From JASLDZ01 sp964235945 (lineage in GTDB: Bacteria; Pseudomonadota; Alphaproteobacteria; Caulobacterales; Caulobacteraceae): a stretch of 64,000 nt of DNA. A model generated the notes under the pieces. That model was not told the DNA's origin, searched no databases, and saw nothing but the letters and a program-made list of their open reading frames with translations. The position numbers and the translations under genes were made by a program. The stretch's first letter is position 1; the number at the start of each line of letters is the position of its first letter. The DNA lies in contig CAXSDV010000004.1 in the NCBI GenBank assembly GCA_964235945.1, positions 1 to 64,000 on the forward strand, written 5' to 3'. Shown here in pieces: positions 1 through 8,186 of the stretch.

Positions 1-256
1 GGCGCCACGGCGAAGGTCTTCACGCTTGGTCGCAACGCCTTCCGCTCCAGTTCCGCCGGGCCGCGGACCCACGTGCGCGGCCGCACACGTACGGAGATAG
101 TCGATCGAGCGCCGCCCTACGACACGTCGCCTCCCGAAGCGCGGCGGGCGACGGGGGCTGCGCGTCCATCCGTCACCGGCGTGGCGGCGGCGGCGGCCCT
201 GCGCGACCTCGACCGCCGTCTGGGCGGAGTGGCGAATCGCGGCTATTCACTGAGGC
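1..256. other. Left edge, no supported gene
   Basis: No coding region is supported here. In frame +1 the first codons read KVFTLGRNAFRSS, faintly like the C-terminal tail of adenosine deaminases, but that frame has no stop and runs on as an obvious shadow of the next gene. The last part (about 180-256) presumably holds the promoter and leader of the amylase-family gene; CTGAGG at 249-254 could serve as its ribosome binding site. Confidence 0.4.
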
Positions 257-1645
257 ATGACCGTTCACTCAACCCTCGCGCGCTGCGCGGTCGCGGCGCT
301 CCTGGCGGCGTCGGCGGGCGGCGCCCGCGCGGAGGCGCCGCCCACGTCGGCGTCGGCGTCGGGGTCGGCCCAGCGCTATGTCGGCCGAACGCACGAGGCC
401 TGGGTCCGCGACGCGGCCATCTACGAGCTGAACCTGCGGGAGTTCTCGCAGGAGGGAACCCTGGCCGCCGCGCAGACGCAGTTGCCCAGGCTGAAGGCTC
501 TGGGCGTGCGCATCGTCTGGCTCATGCCCATCCATCCGGTGGGCCGCGTGCGCCCGGCGGGCCCGCTGGGAAGCCCCTACGCGGTGCGCGACTTCGAGGC
601 CGTGGACCCTGCCTACGGCTCGCTGGACGACCTCCGGCGCTTCGTCGCCCACGCCCACCAGCTCGGGCTGAAAGTGATCCTGGACTGGGTCGCCGACCAC
701 AGCGCGTGGGACAACCCGCTCGTGGCCGCCCACCCCGACTGGTACGTGCGCGACGCCCAGGGCCGGCTCCAGTCCCCGCTCTGGTTCAGCTGGGGCGACG
801 TGGTCCAGTTCGATTATTCGAGCCCGGCGCTGCGCCGCTACATGACGGACGCCATGGCCTACTGGGTTCGCGAGGCGGACGTGGACGGGTTCCGCGCCGA
901 CGCGGCCGGCCTCGTCCCCCTGGACTTCTGGGAGGACGCGACGGCCGAGCTCGACCGCGTCCGGCCCATGTTCATGCTGGCCGAGTGGGAGACGCGCGAC
1001 CTGAGCTTCCACGCCTTCGACGCGACCTACGCCTGGTCCTGGGAGAAGGCGGTGGAGGACATCGCCGCGGGGCGGGCCGACGCGGAGGGGCTGCGGGGCT
1101 ACTACGCGTGGGACGTGCGCTCCTGGACGCCGAACGGCTTGCGCATGCTGTACGTCAGCAACCACGACACCCACGCCTCCGAAGGCACGGAGTACGAGCG
1201 GTTCGGGCCGGCGCTGGATGCGGCGATCGCCCTGTCGGTGGTCAGCGACGGCATTCCGCTGATCTACAACGGCCAGGAGGCCGGCAATCCCAAGCGCACC
1301 AAGCTGTTCGAGCACGACCCGATCAAGTGGCGACCCTCGCCCCAGGGCGACCTCTACGCGCGCCTGCTCAAGATGAAGTCCGCCCACCCGGCGCTCTGGA
1401 ACCGGCCCTGGGGCGGCCGGATGACGGAGGTCCACAACGACGACCCCCACCACGTCCTGTCGTTCACGCGCAGCCGCGACGGCGACGCGGTGCTCGCCGT
1501 GTTCAATCTTTCGCCGCAGGCCGCCAAGCCCACGCTGAAGCTCGCGGAAGGGGGATGGCGCACGATGGAGACGGGCGCCGCCGCCAACCCCGACCGGGTC
1601 GAGCTCGCCCCCTGGTCCTACCGACTCTTCACGCGCGGTCGCTGA
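257..1645 (+). CDS. Secreted GH13 alpha-amylase family hydrolase
   Basis: Predicted alpha-glucan hydrolase or transglycosidase of family GH13, 462 aa. The N-terminus (residues 1-26, ending GGARAEA) is a signal peptide, so the enzyme should act in the periplasm or outside. The GH13 conserved regions are visible in order: DWVADHSAWDN (region I), VDGFRADAAG with the nucleophile Asp (region II), FMLAEWE with the acid/base Glu (region III) and SNHDTHASEG (region IV). A short all-beta C-terminal domain ends in APWSYRLFTRGR. The length is short for a classical alpha-amylase and fits the neopullulanase/oligosaccharide-hydrolase group; the exact substrate cannot be read from sequence. It stands alone, convergent with the DUF1795 gene 5 bp away, and need not be linked to the secretion locus. 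Confidence 0.88.
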   Translation: MTVHSTLARCAVAALLAASAGGARAEAPPTSASASGSAQRYVGRTHEAWVRDAAIYELNLREFSQEGTLAAAQTQLPRLKALGVRIVWLMPIHPVGRVRPAGPLGSPYAVRDFEAVDPAYGSLDDLRRFVAHAHQLGLKVILDWVADHSAWDNPLVAAHPDWYVRDAQGRLQSPLWFSWGDVVQFDYSSPALRRYMTDAMAYWVREADVDGFRADAAGLVPLDFWEDATAELDRVRPMFMLAEWETRDLSFHAFDATYAWSWEKAVEDIAAGRADAEGLRGYYAWDVRSWTPNGLRMLYVSNHDTHASEGTEYERFGPALDAAIALSVVSDGIPLIYNGQEAGNPKRTKLFEHDPIKWRPSPQGDLYARLLKMKSAHPALWNRPWGGRMTEVHNDDPHHVLSFTRSRDGDAVLAVFNLSPQAAKPTLKLAEGGWRTMETGAAANPDRVELAPWSYRLFTRGR

Positions 1646-1650
1646 GGCGA

Positions 1651-2142
1651 TCAGCCCGTCAGCGGGACCGGGTCGCCCGTCGGACGCGGCTCGAACCCCG
1701 CAATGGCCGCCATCAGCGCCTCGTAGGCGGCGCCCGGCATGGGCTTGGGGTGGGTGGCGGTGAAGATCAGCAGGCGCCGGCCATGGACCCTGCGGCAGGC
1801 GACGATCTGGTCCATCACCCCCTCCGACGAGCGCCAGCGCGTCAGCAAGGCCTCGCCGGGCGCGTCCGACCAGGCCAGGGGCGCCCGGTCGACCAGCACG
1901 AACTCGGGCAGGGTCGCCTGCAAGCGCGTGATCTCCGCGCGCACGTAGTCGTCGACCTCCATGCCCAGGGGCAGCGCCTCGCGCGTGATCACCAGGCTGG
2001 CGGCCGCGTGCCCGTCGCCCGGCAGGCGCAGCACGTGGATGGTCTTGTCCTCCCACACGCCCGGCACGTCGAGCGGAAGCGACCCTTCGTTGAGGTGGAA
2101 CCTTGGAGCTTCCGTGGCGGGCAAGCGCGTTCCCTTGGTCAC
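1651..2142 (-). CDS. DUF1795/DcrB-like protein, candidate T6SS Eag adaptor
   Basis: 163-aa cytoplasmic protein resembling the DUF1795 (DcrB/EagR) fold: an N-terminal strand FHLNEGSLPLDVPGVWED, a central ITREALPLGMEVDDYV segment, then LLTRWRSSEGVMDQIVACR and a final LLIFTATHPKPMPGAAYEAL helix-strand unit. Known Eag proteins are chaperones that load membrane-active effectors onto VgrG. Family membership rests on overall pattern rather than one signature. It lies at the left edge of the T6SS locus, divergent from the lipoprotein gene at 2275 and with no effector gene next to it, which is unusual for an Eag adaptor. A non-T6SS DcrB-like role is possible. Confidence 0.6.
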   Translation of the reverse strand: MTKGTRLPATEAPRFHLNEGSLPLDVPGVWEDKTIHVLRLPGDGHAAASLVITREALPLGMEVDDYVRAEITRLQATLPEFVLVDRAPLAWSDAPGEALLTRWRSSEGVMDQIVACRRVHGRRLLIFTATHPKPMPGAAYEALMAAIAGFEPRPTGDPVPLTG

Positions 2143-2274
2143 AGCCGTTCGGTCCCGGCATCATAGGGCTGAAAGGTCACGCTTTGGTAGGCGTTTCGGC
2201 CGTTGGATACGCGTGGGCCCGCGTATCGACTTCCCACCAGAGCCGCGGACGGGCACGCCTCGCCGGGAGATCAC

Positions 2275-3066
2275 ATGAAACTCAGGATGTGCGCGGCGAC
2301 GGCGGCGCTGGTCACGGTCTCGGCTTGCGCGACGCCGCAGGCGCCGCCCGCGACGCCGCCGGGCCAGGGCTTCTCCGCCTCCGCAGGCACGGAGCCCGAC
2401 GCGCGCGAGAAGAAGATTCTCGACTATCTCAGCGGCGGCGACGTGGCCCCCGCCAAGGCCGAGGCGCAAGCGCTGGTGGCCGAGCGGCCCGACGACCGGG
2501 AGGCCGGACTGCTCCTGATGGAGATCGAGCAGGACCCCAGGACCCTGCTCGGCGCGCTCAGCTTCGGCGTCACCGCCAAGGAGGGCGACACCTTCGCCGG
2601 CCTGTCGGAGCGCTACCTGCACGACCGCGGCCTCGCCTACGCGCTGGCGCGCTACAACGGCGTCACGCCGCCCACCCAGCCCGTCGTCGGCCAGACGGTG
2701 CAGATCCCCGGCTCCCCCGCCCAGGCGCCGAGGGGGTCGGCCGCCCCGCCCCGTCGCCGCGAGCCCGCGCCGGCGCGCACCTCGCGACCGGCCGCCGCGA
2801 CCGAGAAGCCTCCCGCCGTCAAGCCGGCTTCGGAAGCGCCGTCGGCCCCGGCGGCGAAGCCGGCCGCGGCGTCCAAGCCCGCGGGCGCGGCGCATGATCC
2901 CGCCAAGGCGGCCGGCCTGCGCAGCGACGCCCTGGTGCTGATGAACAAGGGCGACATCGACCACGCCGTGGGCCTGCTGCGCCAAGCCGCCGCGCTCGAC
3001 CCGGACAGCGACCCGATCAAGGCGGACCTGGACCGCGCCCTGCGCATCCAACACGGCGCGCACTGA
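2275..3066 (+). CDS. LysM-like/TPR-like lipoprotein at T6SS left edge
   Basis: 263-aa lipoprotein: MKLRMCAATAALVTVSAC gives a lipobox with the acylated Cys at residue 18. The ATG at 2275 follows a GGGAGA ribosome binding site; an in-frame upstream start would spoil the signal peptide. A mature helical segment (DYLSGGDVAPAKAEAQALV) is followed by a LysM-like unit (KEGDTFAGLSERYLHDRGL then YNGVTPPTQPVVGQTVQIP). Next come an Ala/Pro-rich linker of about 75 residues and a C-terminal TPR-like helix pair (ALVLMNKGDIDHAVGLLRQA). It is a clear paralogue of the lipoprotein at 32021-32785 at the other end of the locus. Periplasmic and peptidoglycan-binding is an inference; its role in secretion is unknown. 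Confidence 0.85.
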   Translation: MKLRMCAATAALVTVSACATPQAPPATPPGQGFSASAGTEPDAREKKILDYLSGGDVAPAKAEAQALVAERPDDREAGLLLMEIEQDPRTLLGALSFGVTAKEGDTFAGLSERYLHDRGLAYALARYNGVTPPTQPVVGQTVQIPGSPAQAPRGSAAPPRRREPAPARTSRPAAATEKPPAVKPASEAPSAPAAKPAAASKPAGAAHDPAKAAGLRSDALVLMNKGDIDHAVGLLRQAAALDPDSDPIKADLDRALRIQHGAH

Positions 3067-3088
3067 GGCGGACGCGCCGCCGAAGCGT

Positions 3089-3868
3089 TCAGAAGCCGAG
3101 CGGCGAGAGGCGCTGGTCCAGCGTGCTGTCCGCCGCCGCCAGGCAGCGCACCAGGACGACGGTGACGTTGTCGCGCGCGCCCTGATCCAACGTGCGGGCG
3201 ATCAGCGCCTCGGCGGCGGCTTCCAGCGAGGGCTGGTCCAGGATCTTGGCGATTGTGCGGTCTTCTAGAGGGCCGGTGAGGCCGTCCGAGCAGAGCAGGA
3301 ACACGTCGTCCACCTGAAGGGGGCCCTGCTGCATGTCCAGCGCCAGCCGGTCGCTGACGCCCACCGCCCGGGTGATCACGTTGGACCGGGCGTAGCTGCG
3401 CGCCTCCAGGCGGGACAGGGAGCCGGAGTCGATCAACTCCTGCAAGCGGCTGTGATCGCGGGTGACCTGCTCCAGCCGTCCGCCGCGCAGGAGGTAGATC
3501 CGGCTGTCGCCCGCCCACAGGCAGGCGTAATAGTCCGCGTACACCACCAGGGCGGCCAAGGTGGAGCCGATCACCGTGCCGGGCGCCATGACGGCGGCGC
3601 GGGCGATCAGCGTGCGGTTCACCCGCTGGACGCTCTGGCGCACGTCCTCCAGCAGGGCGTAGCCGGAGGAGACGTCGTCCACCTGCTCCAGGGCGTCGAC
3701 GATCAGCCCGCTGGCGACGTCGCCCGCCTGGTGGCCGCCCATGCCGTCGGCCACCGCCCACAGGCCGAGTTCGCCGCGCTCGCAGAAGGCGTCCTCGTTG
3801 AGCTTGCGCACCTTGCCCACGTGGGTGCGCGCGACCGACTCGAAGGTCAGGCGCACGCCCGCGCTCAC
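3089..3868 (-). CDS. pppA: T6SS-linked PP2C-type Ser/Thr phosphatase
   Basis: 259-aa PPM/PP2C-family protein phosphatase, expected to remove phosphates placed by the PpkA kinase encoded at 28515. Metal-binding motifs are present: VRKLNEDAF, VADGMGGHQAGD, LWAGDSRIYLLR, LLCSDGLTGPL and ARDNVTVVLV. The GTG start at 3868 overlaps the tagF stop in a GTGA, indicating translational coupling; a second in-frame GTG four codons later is possible. It is the last gene of the tagH-tssK-tssL-tssM-tagF-pppA series. In other T6SS the phosphatase and TagF both restrain assembly. Confidence 0.93.
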   Translation of the reverse strand: MSAGVRLTFESVARTHVGKVRKLNEDAFCERGELGLWAVADGMGGHQAGDVASGLIVDALEQVDDVSSGYALLEDVRQSVQRVNRTLIARAAVMAPGTVIGSTLAALVVYADYYACLWAGDSRIYLLRGGRLEQVTRDHSRLQELIDSGSLSRLEARSYARSNVITRAVGVSDRLALDMQQGPLQVDDVFLLCSDGLTGPLEDRTIAKILDQPSLEAAAEALIARTLDQGARDNVTVVLVRCLAAADSTLDQRLSPLGF

Positions 3869-4572
3869 CGCCCCGCTCCGTCCGCCGCTTCCGCGGCGGG
3901 GGCGAACAGGGCGGTGAAGGCGGATCCGCCCGGCAGGCCCGGAGCGACCAGGGCCTTGGCGCCCCGGGCGGTGTGACGCCACCACAGGCTGGAACCGTCC
4001 GGCAGGGGCACGGACGCCAGCACCGCCTGCAGCGTCACCGCCCGGCCGTCCGGCCCGCTGCGCACGTCCAGGAACAGGCCGTCGTCGGTGGAGCGGCCGC
4101 GCAGGCTGAGCACGTCCAGGTCGTCCTCCTCCGGGGCGCCCAGTTCGGCGAGGTCGGCGCAGAGCCCTTCGCGACCGCGGCCGCCGGCGCGGGCGGCGTC
4201 CAGCACCTCTTGGGCGGCGTCGAACCAGGGCGTGCAGGCCACAGCCGCGCCCGGCTCCAGCGCCTGGAGGGGCGCCATCACCAGGCAGGGGAAGCCGCGG
4301 CCGACCCGGTCGCGGCTGGGCGCCGCCACGCCGGCCAGGGGGAGCGTCCCCGCCGCGCCGGCGGTGGCGACGAAGCGCCAGCACGCGCCCGCGCCGGCGT
4401 CCTCGCCCCGTTCGTCGGGGTCCTGACGCCCGAGCTCCTGCTCGATCCAGGCGTCCAGCACGAGGATCACGTCCGGCGACAGGTTCAGCCGCAGGAAGTC
4501 GCCGGCGTCCGGCGTTTTGCCGAACAGGCCGCAGGCCGGGCGGGCGGTGCCGTTCACAGCTTGGCCGGGCAT
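3865..4572 (-). CDS. tagF: T6SS accessory protein TagF
   Basis: 235-aa TagF (DUF2094) family protein. The diagnostic N-terminus CGLFGKTPDAGDFLRLNL is present, followed by VLDAWIEQELG and the later FPCLVMAPLQALEPG. TagF proteins act in the cytoplasm as post-translational repressors of T6SS assembly, in Pseudomonas by binding the FHA protein. Its ATG at 4572 lies within the last codons of tssM (19-bp overlap) and its stop overlaps the pppA start, so tssM, tagF and pppA are almost certainly co-translated. The domain stands alone, not fused to PppA as in some alphaproteobacteria. Confidence 0.92.
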   Translation of the reverse strand: MPGQAVNGTARPACGLFGKTPDAGDFLRLNLSPDVILVLDAWIEQELGRQDPDERGEDAGAGACWRFVATAGAAGTLPLAGVAAPSRDRVGRGFPCLVMAPLQALEPGAAVACTPWFDAAQEVLDAARAGGRGREGLCADLAELGAPEEDDLDVLSLRGRSTDDGLFLDVRSGPDGRAVTLQAVLASVPLPDGSSLWWRHTARGAKALVAPGLPGGSAFTALFAPAAEAADGAGR

Positions 4573-7500
4573 GAGAAGGTCTTCAGCTCGGGCAGGACGA
4601 ACGGGTCGGTGGACGCGTTCTCCACGCGCAGGCGGAAGGTCGCCGTCTGCGCCCCCGCCCCCACCTGGAAGGTGGCGGAGGTGGGGCCCGTCGCGGCCGC
4701 CCGCGCCTCGCGCAGCATCTGCAGGAAGGCGAAGTCGCCCGTCCAGGTCCGCACGGTGGGCGCGGTTCCCGGCCGGCCCTGGAAGCTGAGCGACACGCCG
4801 GGGCCGGGGCCCGGCCAGTGCAACTCCACCGGCTTGCGGTCGACCCCGCTGAAGGCGGCCGGCACGCCGTCCACCGTCAGCGTCACCGTGGAGCCCCCCG
4901 CGCCGGCGCCCACGGGCTCCAGCAGGAAGCGCACGTTGGGCCGCACGTCGCCGGGCTTGAAGAAGGCTTGGCGGATGCGGTCGGCCTTTTGGAGCTGACG
5001 CACGCCCGCGAGATCGAGGCCCAACGCCCGGCCGGAGGCGGACAAGCCCCAGTCGCGTCCGGAGGTGTCGATCTGGCCGTTCAGGTTGGCGCTCTGGAAC
5101 TGGTCCAGCAGGCCGCCCGGCCGCAGCAGCCGACTGAAGTCGTCGATGGAGACCTGGTGGGTCGCGCCCGAGAACGGGAAGCCCTGGGCCAGGATCGCCT
5201 TGCACTGGGGCAGGATCTGGCTGGCGTACTGCTGCTCGATGGAGGTGCGCGCGCCCTGGTTCAGCGACTGGGTGCTGGAGGTGACGAAGCCGGTGAACAG
5301 CCCCGCCGCCGCCGCCGGCAGGGCGTGGGTGACCTCCTGGAGCTTGCTGGTGGCCGCCATGGCCGAGCTGGTCTTCTCGTGCTGCAGCACGGGGTCGCCC
5401 ATGCCGCCCGCCGCCTTGGCCGCACCGGTGGAGTCGGCGACGTCCTTCAGCGCCTGCAGGGCGTCGTCGATGGGCGAAGGACCGCCCGTCGACGGAGTGA
5501 GGTCGCGCAACCAACGGTAATGCTCGATCACCTCGTCCAGCGGTCCCGGGGGCGAAGGCGGCTGGCCGGCGTTGACCTGCTCGACCATGCGCGCCCGGTT
5601 CATGCCGCTGTAGATGCGCCGCGAGAACAGGGAGGAGGTGCGCAGCACCGCGCCCGCCACGCCCGTCCTGCCCGGGGCGCCCGGCGGCGTGAGGTTGGTC
5701 TCCGCCGCCAGCGACTCGATCAGCAGCTTGACCGGCGAGGGCGGCTGCAGGGCCCGGCGGATCCGCTCGTCGGGCGGGTAGCGACCGCTGACGCCCACGT
5801 CGTCGATGAAGCCGTCCCAGTGCTTGGTGAAGTCCTGCAGGTAGGCGACCAGGATGCCATCCTTGACCCGCCCCGTTTCGCTGAGGGAGGAGCCTTCGGA
5901 CGGACGGCCCAGCACCCAGCCGTCGTCGGTGCTGGCGGCCGCCGCCTTGCCGATGGCCGCCAGCACCGGGCCGTAGAAGGCGCCGTGGCGGAACATCCCC
6001 GGCACGCCGGTGGAGAGCGGCTTGCCCGAGCGGAACTGGAACAGGCCGGAGGAGCCCACGCCCGGCGCGTCCAGCAGGGTGTAGGGCGCGAGGCCGGTCA
6101 GCGAGGCGTCGCCCAGCAGGCGGCTGTAGGCGCGCTCGCCGGGAGACAGGCCGTTCACCTGGGCGCGCGCCGCGGTGATCAGGTCGTTGTCCAGGGTGGG
6201 CGGGGAGAGCGGGCCGGCCAACAGGCTGGCCAGGTGCGCCTGGAGGTCGGCGCGCACCGGGTCGTCCTCCTGGCCGGGCAGGGCCTCGGCCCAGGTCTCG
6301 GCGAACCAGGCCTGGATCTGGCCGCGCTCCATGGGGGCGCCGGCGCTGCGGCCCAGCATGAGGTAGACGCGCAACAGGCCGTACACTTCCGTGCGCGTGT
6401 CGACCCCGGGCGTTTCGGGCGCCTTGAGCAGGGTGCGCAGCCGGTCCTCCACGCCCAGGATCAGCCGGGGCAGCATCAAACGGTTGAGCAGGTTGCGGTA
6501 AGCGCCGTCCACCTGCGGGCGGATCGCCCGGGTGCGGCCCACGCCGAAGGCGAAGCCGGGCGAGCGCACCGCCTTGGGCGCGTCCGAACCGAACGGCAGG
6601 GCGCGCGCCTCGTCCAGCACCGGCAGCACGCCCAGGAGGTCGCTGTCGCTCACGTCGCCGCCGGGCAGGGCGCGCACGTCCGCCTGGAGCTTGGCCGAGC
6701 GCTCGGCCAAGAGGTGGATCAACCGCTCGTCGGCCAGATAGCCCGCCAGCCAGCCCAGGGAGAGCAGCAGGGTCAGCGCCGCCCCACCGCTCAGGATCGC
6801 CAGGCGCAGGGTGCGCCGACGCCGCTCGGTGAGCGGGTCGCGCCCCGCCAGCGCCGCCTCCGGGAACATGACCTTGTCCAGCAGGTCCTGCAGGAAGTAG
6901 CTGCGGCCCTTCCCGGCCGCACCGCCCACGGCGGTCGCCGACACGCCGAACTTGGCCGAGAGCGAGGCCAGCAGCCGGTCGATCGGCCGCCCGAACTGCG
7001 TTCCGCTGGTGAAGTACAGGCCGCGCACCAGGGGCGGCGGCTCGAACTTGGTTTCGCGCGCGATGGTGTCCAGCAACGGCTGCAGCGGCGCGCGCAGGGC
7101 GGCCACCTGCTGGGGGAAGCCGAAGATCAGGCCGCGCCGCTCCATGTCGCGCTCGGCCTGCACGCGCGAAAGCAGCCGGGCGTCCAGCCGGCGCACCAGG
7201 GCGTCCAACGCCTCGCCCGCACCCGCCACGCCCTGGGCCGGGGCGCCCGTCTCGGTGAGCAGCGGGAAGGTGTGGCCCCACACCTGCTCGCGGGCGGTGG
7301 CGTCCAGGTCGTCGAAGAACTCGGTGAACCCGGCCAGCAGGTCCATCTTGGTGAGCAGGAGGTAGACGGGCGTGCGCACGCCGAAGCGCTGGGCGATCTC
7401 GTTGATGCGCTGGCGCACGGCGCGGGCGTGGGCCTGCACCTCGCCCTCGTCGGCGGCCAGCAGGTCCGGCGCGGGCAGGGCCACGATCACCCCGGTCAGC

Positions 7501-8186
7501 GGCTGGCGCGGCCGGTAGCGCTTGAGGATGTCGAGGAAGCCCAGCCAGGCCTTGGCGTCCACCGCCTCGTCGCTGTCCTGGGTGGTGTAGCGGCCGGCGG
7601 TGTCGATCAGCACGGCGCGGTCGGTGAACCACCAGTCGGCGGTGCGGGTGCCGCCGATGCCGCGCACGGGGGCGGCCCCGACTTCCTGGGCGGCGGGGAA
7701 GTGCAGGCCGCAGTTGCGCAGGGCGGTGGTCTTGCCCGCGCCCGGGGGGCCGATGATGACGTACCAGGGCAGCTCGTAGACCAGCTCGCGCTGGGCGCCG
7801 ACGCGGGCGCCGCGCATCATCTCCAGCGCCTTGGCCGCGCGCTCCTCCATGGCCTTGACGTCGGCGGCGGACAGGTCGGGCGCGGGTGGGGCGGCGGTCG
7901 CGTCCGGGGCGGCGGCCAGGGCGCTGATCATGGCGGCGTTGGCGCGGCCTTTGCGCATCCGCTTGACCCACACCCAGGCGAGCGCCGCGGCCACGACCGC
8001 GGCGATGGCCGCCAGCCGCCACAGCGGCTTCTCAAGCGGGGCGTGGCCGGCGAAGGCGACCAGCGGCCCGGCGATCCAGATCAGCATCGCCAGCAGCACG
8101 AGGCCCAGCGCCAGGAACACCCAGCGCGGCGGCGCCCGCAGTCGCGGCGGGTTGAACCCTGCGGGGAGCACGGTGGAGAGGTTCAC
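4554..8186 (-). CDS. tssM: T6SS membrane complex protein TssM (IcmF-like)
   Basis: 1210 aa, normal for TssM. TssM spans the inner membrane and reaches the outer membrane to form the trans-envelope channel with TssL. Two N-terminal membrane helices (about residues 20-45 and 55-75) precede a cytoplasmic NTPase-like domain with an intact Walker A, GPPGAGKTTAL (about residue 146), and a Walker-B-like VLIDTAGRYTTQ. A third membrane helix lies near 455-480, followed by the long periplasmic domain. The GTG start at 8186 overlaps the tssL stop. No tssJ lipoprotein gene, the usual partner of the TssM C-terminus, accompanies it. Some TssM lack a functional Walker A; this one keeps it. Confidence 0.95.
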   Translation of the reverse strand: MNLSTVLPAGFNPPRLRAPPRWVFLALGLVLLAMLIWIAGPLVAFAGHAPLEKPLWRLAAIAAVVAAALAWVWVKRMRKGRANAAMISALAAAPDATAAPPAPDLSAADVKAMEERAAKALEMMRGARVGAQRELVYELPWYVIIGPPGAGKTTALRNCGLHFPAAQEVGAAPVRGIGGTRTADWWFTDRAVLIDTAGRYTTQDSDEAVDAKAWLGFLDILKRYRPRQPLTGVIVALPAPDLLAADEGEVQAHARAVRQRINEIAQRFGVRTPVYLLLTKMDLLAGFTEFFDDLDATAREQVWGHTFPLLTETGAPAQGVAGAGEALDALVRRLDARLLSRVQAERDMERRGLIFGFPQQVAALRAPLQPLLDTIARETKFEPPPLVRGLYFTSGTQFGRPIDRLLASLSAKFGVSATAVGGAAGKGRSYFLQDLLDKVMFPEAALAGRDPLTERRRRTLRLAILSGGAALTLLLSLGWLAGYLADERLIHLLAERSAKLQADVRALPGGDVSDSDLLGVLPVLDEARALPFGSDAPKAVRSPGFAFGVGRTRAIRPQVDGAYRNLLNRLMLPRLILGVEDRLRTLLKAPETPGVDTRTEVYGLLRVYLMLGRSAGAPMERGQIQAWFAETWAEALPGQEDDPVRADLQAHLASLLAGPLSPPTLDNDLITAARAQVNGLSPGERAYSRLLGDASLTGLAPYTLLDAPGVGSSGLFQFRSGKPLSTGVPGMFRHGAFYGPVLAAIGKAAAASTDDGWVLGRPSEGSSLSETGRVKDGILVAYLQDFTKHWDGFIDDVGVSGRYPPDERIRRALQPPSPVKLLIESLAAETNLTPPGAPGRTGVAGAVLRTSSLFSRRIYSGMNRARMVEQVNAGQPPSPPGPLDEVIEHYRWLRDLTPSTGGPSPIDDALQALKDVADSTGAAKAAGGMGDPVLQHEKTSSAMAATSKLQEVTHALPAAAAGLFTGFVTSSTQSLNQGARTSIEQQYASQILPQCKAILAQGFPFSGATHQVSIDDFSRLLRPGGLLDQFQSANLNGQIDTSGRDWGLSASGRALGLDLAGVRQLQKADRIRQAFFKPGDVRPNVRFLLEPVGAGAGGSTVTLTVDGVPAAFSGVDRKPVELHWPGPGPGVSLSFQGRPGTAPTVRTWTGDFAFLQMLREARAAATGPTSATFQVGAGAQTATFRLRVENASTDPFVLPELKTFSCPAKL

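Noticed and set aside
1..45. Possible C-terminus of an adenosine deaminase (KVFTLGRNAFRSS)
   Set aside because: Only about 13 residues, and the frame does not stop for two kilobases.
73..2166. Long open frame of 697 codons over the amylase gene
   Set aside because: Out of frame with the GH13 gene, Arg/Gly/Pro-rich translation with no family; a high-GC shadow.
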